Shown here piece by piece: positions 61,891-64,000 of a stretch of 64,000 nucleotides of DNA. Numbering within the stretch: the first letter of the stretch is position 1; each line of letters opens with the position of its first letter. The stretch covers positions 34,017,288 to 34,081,287 of the forward strand of contig OX637288.1 of the NCBI GenBank assembly GCA_951799445.1. The letters run 5' to 3'. Both the position numbers and the translations under genes were made by a program. Source of the stretch: Pseudisothecium myosuroides. Lineage: Eukaryota; Streptophyta; Bryopsida; Hypnales; Lembophyllaceae. The notes under the pieces are model-generated. The model was not told where the DNA came from and searched no databases. It saw nothing but the letters and a program-made list of their open reading frames with translations.

Positions 61891-62990
61891 TAAAGAAAAA
61901 TAGTAATCTGGATTTGTCATGGAACATTAGTTGTGGAATACTTCCGCAAGCGCAAAACACAATTAGTTAGTGTTGCAAAAGTTACTTTCAATTTATCCCA
62001 AGGATCATTTGTCAACAGGGCTTGGTGTCAAAACAACCCCCCCCCCAAAAAAAAAAATGAATATTAAATACCAATGTGAGATTTAGTAGAATCCCTCTTT
62101 ATCCCTTTTTCTCTGAACAATGTTTTTTTCTTTTGGATTTTTTTTGCCAAATCACATAAAAAACAACCTCTATTGTAACATCCCTCCATATAGTCTTGAA
62201 TGAGGTGAGGACAGCAAAGGGATTAATGGACAAAGACCCATTCATATCTAGACACCTAGGAAGGATCCATTATATATTTTTTTTCAAAAAATGAGATTTG
62301 GATCACAATCAATGTCTTAGATGATGGTAATGGAGTCATTGATTAGTGACTACAATAGGAACTTCTACCTTTTGAATGTAAATTCATTACAGGAAGTGAC
62401 TTTTTGAGGACTTCATGTTCTAGCCATGTTAAAAAACATTGTGCATTAAATGAAATTTCAGGGTTGTAAAGGGCCACAAGTTTCCTTGAGTTCGTGGAAT
62501 GTGGGAATTGCGCGACATTTCATTTGACATGGCCAAACTTTGTCCACGTTATATAGTAATATTTAATAAATAAATTATTATTTAATTATTTAATTATTAT
62601 TTTTAATTTATTTTTATTTTTTATTTTTAATTCTAGGCAATAGTGGCTAGTTCATAGCATGGGGAACAGGCTTGAAACAGCCCTCCAATGCCCTCAAAAG
62701 ACATCTAATGATTGCTTTGATGAGTAAGATAACCATTATGGATACACTTTTGTTGGTTTTGGTAGTCTAGGGACTCTTTTGGGCCATGATGGGCAACACA
62801 CTTCCAAAATTCATAATAAATCCATACTTTGACAAAAAAATATAAATTCAATTGCTCTCGCTGCCAAAAAAATATAAACTCAATTGCTCTCGCCCCCACA
62901 TACACGTGGGGAAAAAAATTAAAAATTTTCCGCAATGGTACGAGGGCAAACTCCTAATTCTGCCCATGATATGCTGTTCTACTGTACCTT
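61891..62990. other. AT-rich intergenic DNA
   Basis: About 62290-62395 matches about 1745-1850 in reverse. A near-duplicate 32-bp stretch ('aaatataaa(t/c)tcaattgctctcgc') occurs at about 62838-62892. No gene is seen. Confidence 0.5.
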
Positions 62991-63222
62991 CCTGTTCTCT
63001 TGCAGTACAAAAAAACGCTGCTCGGTACGGAGAATGTCAGACTTACGAGCTTTCGGGGAATGCTGCTGGTCCTAGAGTCGGTTCGGAGAACAGACTACGA
63101 GACCAATTGGCCCCTACCTCGATCCTCCTCTTGCCAGTAAGTCAAGGTCGTTGATTTGCTCGGCAAGGACGCTTGCTTCTGTTTCTGCACTTGAATTGGG
63201 AGTGTCGAGTGGTGGTGTCAAC

Positions 63223-63357
63223 AGATATTTCGTTAAAATGGCGCCATTCTTCCGCCATTTTTCCATTAATTTTCTAGGAATGGTATAGATTTCAGACCAC
63301 ATGGTCTAAACCAAGAGTGCCAAGTTTGTGGAATACCGCCATTTTAACGAAATATCC
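63223..63357. mobile_element. family F MITE, copy 2
   Basis: The ends AGATATTTCGTTAAAATGG and CCATTTTAACGAAATATCC are inverted repeats. It shares the interior with the 14202-14377 copy. It lies in the 5' region (possibly a leader intron after a GTAAGT donor at 63138) of the gene that starts at 63681. Confidence 0.65.
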
Positions 63358-63680
63358 GTTTGTCGTAGAGACGCTCGCAGTTTACAGATCAATCGTCTTC
63401 TAGAGCTGGTCGACCTTGTCGCGTTCTGGCACGCTATTTAATTCCTTGAGAACTAGCTGTGTTCCATTCCTCTTCAGACACACTCCCTGCTCGTTCCTCG
63501 AAATCACAATCATGCGCACCTGGTCTCGAGTCCCCCGGCCTCTTCCTCGGTCTCCAGGTGGATTTAATGGCTTGCCAATTCTTCATTTACTTGCAAGTTC
63601 ATGGCCGGAGTGCTGAATTAGCAGCAGGGAGTGCGCTTTCACCCGGGCCTGCCGTCTCTCTCTTAATTTCTTCCCCTGCC

Positions 63681-64000
63681 ATGTCTCTCGCCATCGACTC
63701 CACATATCTGGCCCAAAATCTCCTGCCTTGGGTTCAGAGAAGTATAGACGACTACTATCCAGGACAGTCTGGACGATGGGAAGCCTATAGGTTGTGCGCT
63801 CACGCCACAGTGATACATGACGCTCCAACTATCGAGCGATTCACGGATCTACTTGCAAAAGATATAGATTTGGTGAAGAGGGAAGCACTGGATTGGCGAC
63901 CACACCCAGATGATGATTTGGACGAGGTGGAGGTGCTGCACCATCTGAAGCACTACGTCAAGACGTCGCCTTTGTTAGAACAGGCATTTTCTCAAGCGGA
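63681..64000 (+). CDS. 5' part of a gene of unknown function, cut by the window end
   Basis: An open frame runs from the ATG at 63681 to the window edge (106 complete codons, no stop). It starts MSLAIDSTYLAQNLLPWVQR and continues with an acidic stretch (PHPDDDLDEVEVLHHLKHY). Codon use is GC-richer than the surrounding repeats, as in the other real exons here. It has no signal peptide or membrane helix. I do not recognise the family. Confidence 0.5.
   Translation, partial: MSLAIDSTYLAQNLLPWVQRSIDDYYPGQSGRWEAYRLCAHATVIHDAPTIERFTDLLAKDIDLVKREALDWRPHPDDDLDEVEVLHHLKHYVKTSPLLEQAFSQA

Noticed and set aside
1..64000. CRISPR arrays, rRNA, tRNA genes, bacterial operons or organellar genome segments
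   Set aside because: No regular spacer arrays, tRNA cloverleaf candidates or rRNA runs were noticed. Gene structure is that of a plant nuclear genome.

Overview
This is nuclear DNA of a land plant. Genes are split by many short T-rich GT-AG introns. They include a plant-type receptor-like kinase, an organellar GatC and a CPBP membrane protease with a transit-peptide-like N-terminus. Intergenic DNA is very AT-rich and full of small DNA transposons, and degenerate CCCTAAA-type (plant telomere-like) repeats are present. A non-flowering plant such as a bryophyte is my guess, but the sequence alone does not fix the lineage.

Layout. 1-11.7 kb is gene-free and holds a cluster of about 0.92-kb elements flanked by TTAA with CCCCTAAAGGACC ends (piggyBac-type), one of them nested in a pogo/Emigrant-like MITE. 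11.7-18 kb holds a plus-strand receptor-like kinase, seven coding exons, whose catalytic residues are nearly all changed. 18.5-20.85 kb holds the 3' ten exons of a minus-strand cytosolic-type tryptophanyl-tRNA synthetase; its 5' part with the HIGH motif is not found and repeats lie upstream. 27.1-27.6 kb encodes a small secreted proline-rich peptide precursor. 32.5-35 kb (minus) is a CPBP/CAAX-type protease gene, divergent from a plus-strand GatC gene (35.8-37.6 kb). 38.4-52.4 kb (minus) is REV3, the catalytic subunit of DNA polymerase zeta, which I could resolve into 22 in-frame coding exons (2,694 codons). 53-62.9 kb is again repeats, including a 1.4-kb foldback element set inside a larger diverged inverted repeat. 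A plus-strand gene of unknown product starts at 63,681 and leaves the window.

The genes are unrelated housekeeping and signalling genes, not a pathway: translation quality (GatC, TrpRS), translesion DNA synthesis (REV3), membrane proteolysis (CPBP) and signalling (kinase, peptide). The most unusual content is the population of TTAA-flanked non-autonomous elements in a plant, four same-orientation copies of one MITE inside introns of one gene (REV3), a GC-AG intron that splits the catalytic YGDTDS motif of REV3, and a receptor-like pseudokinase.
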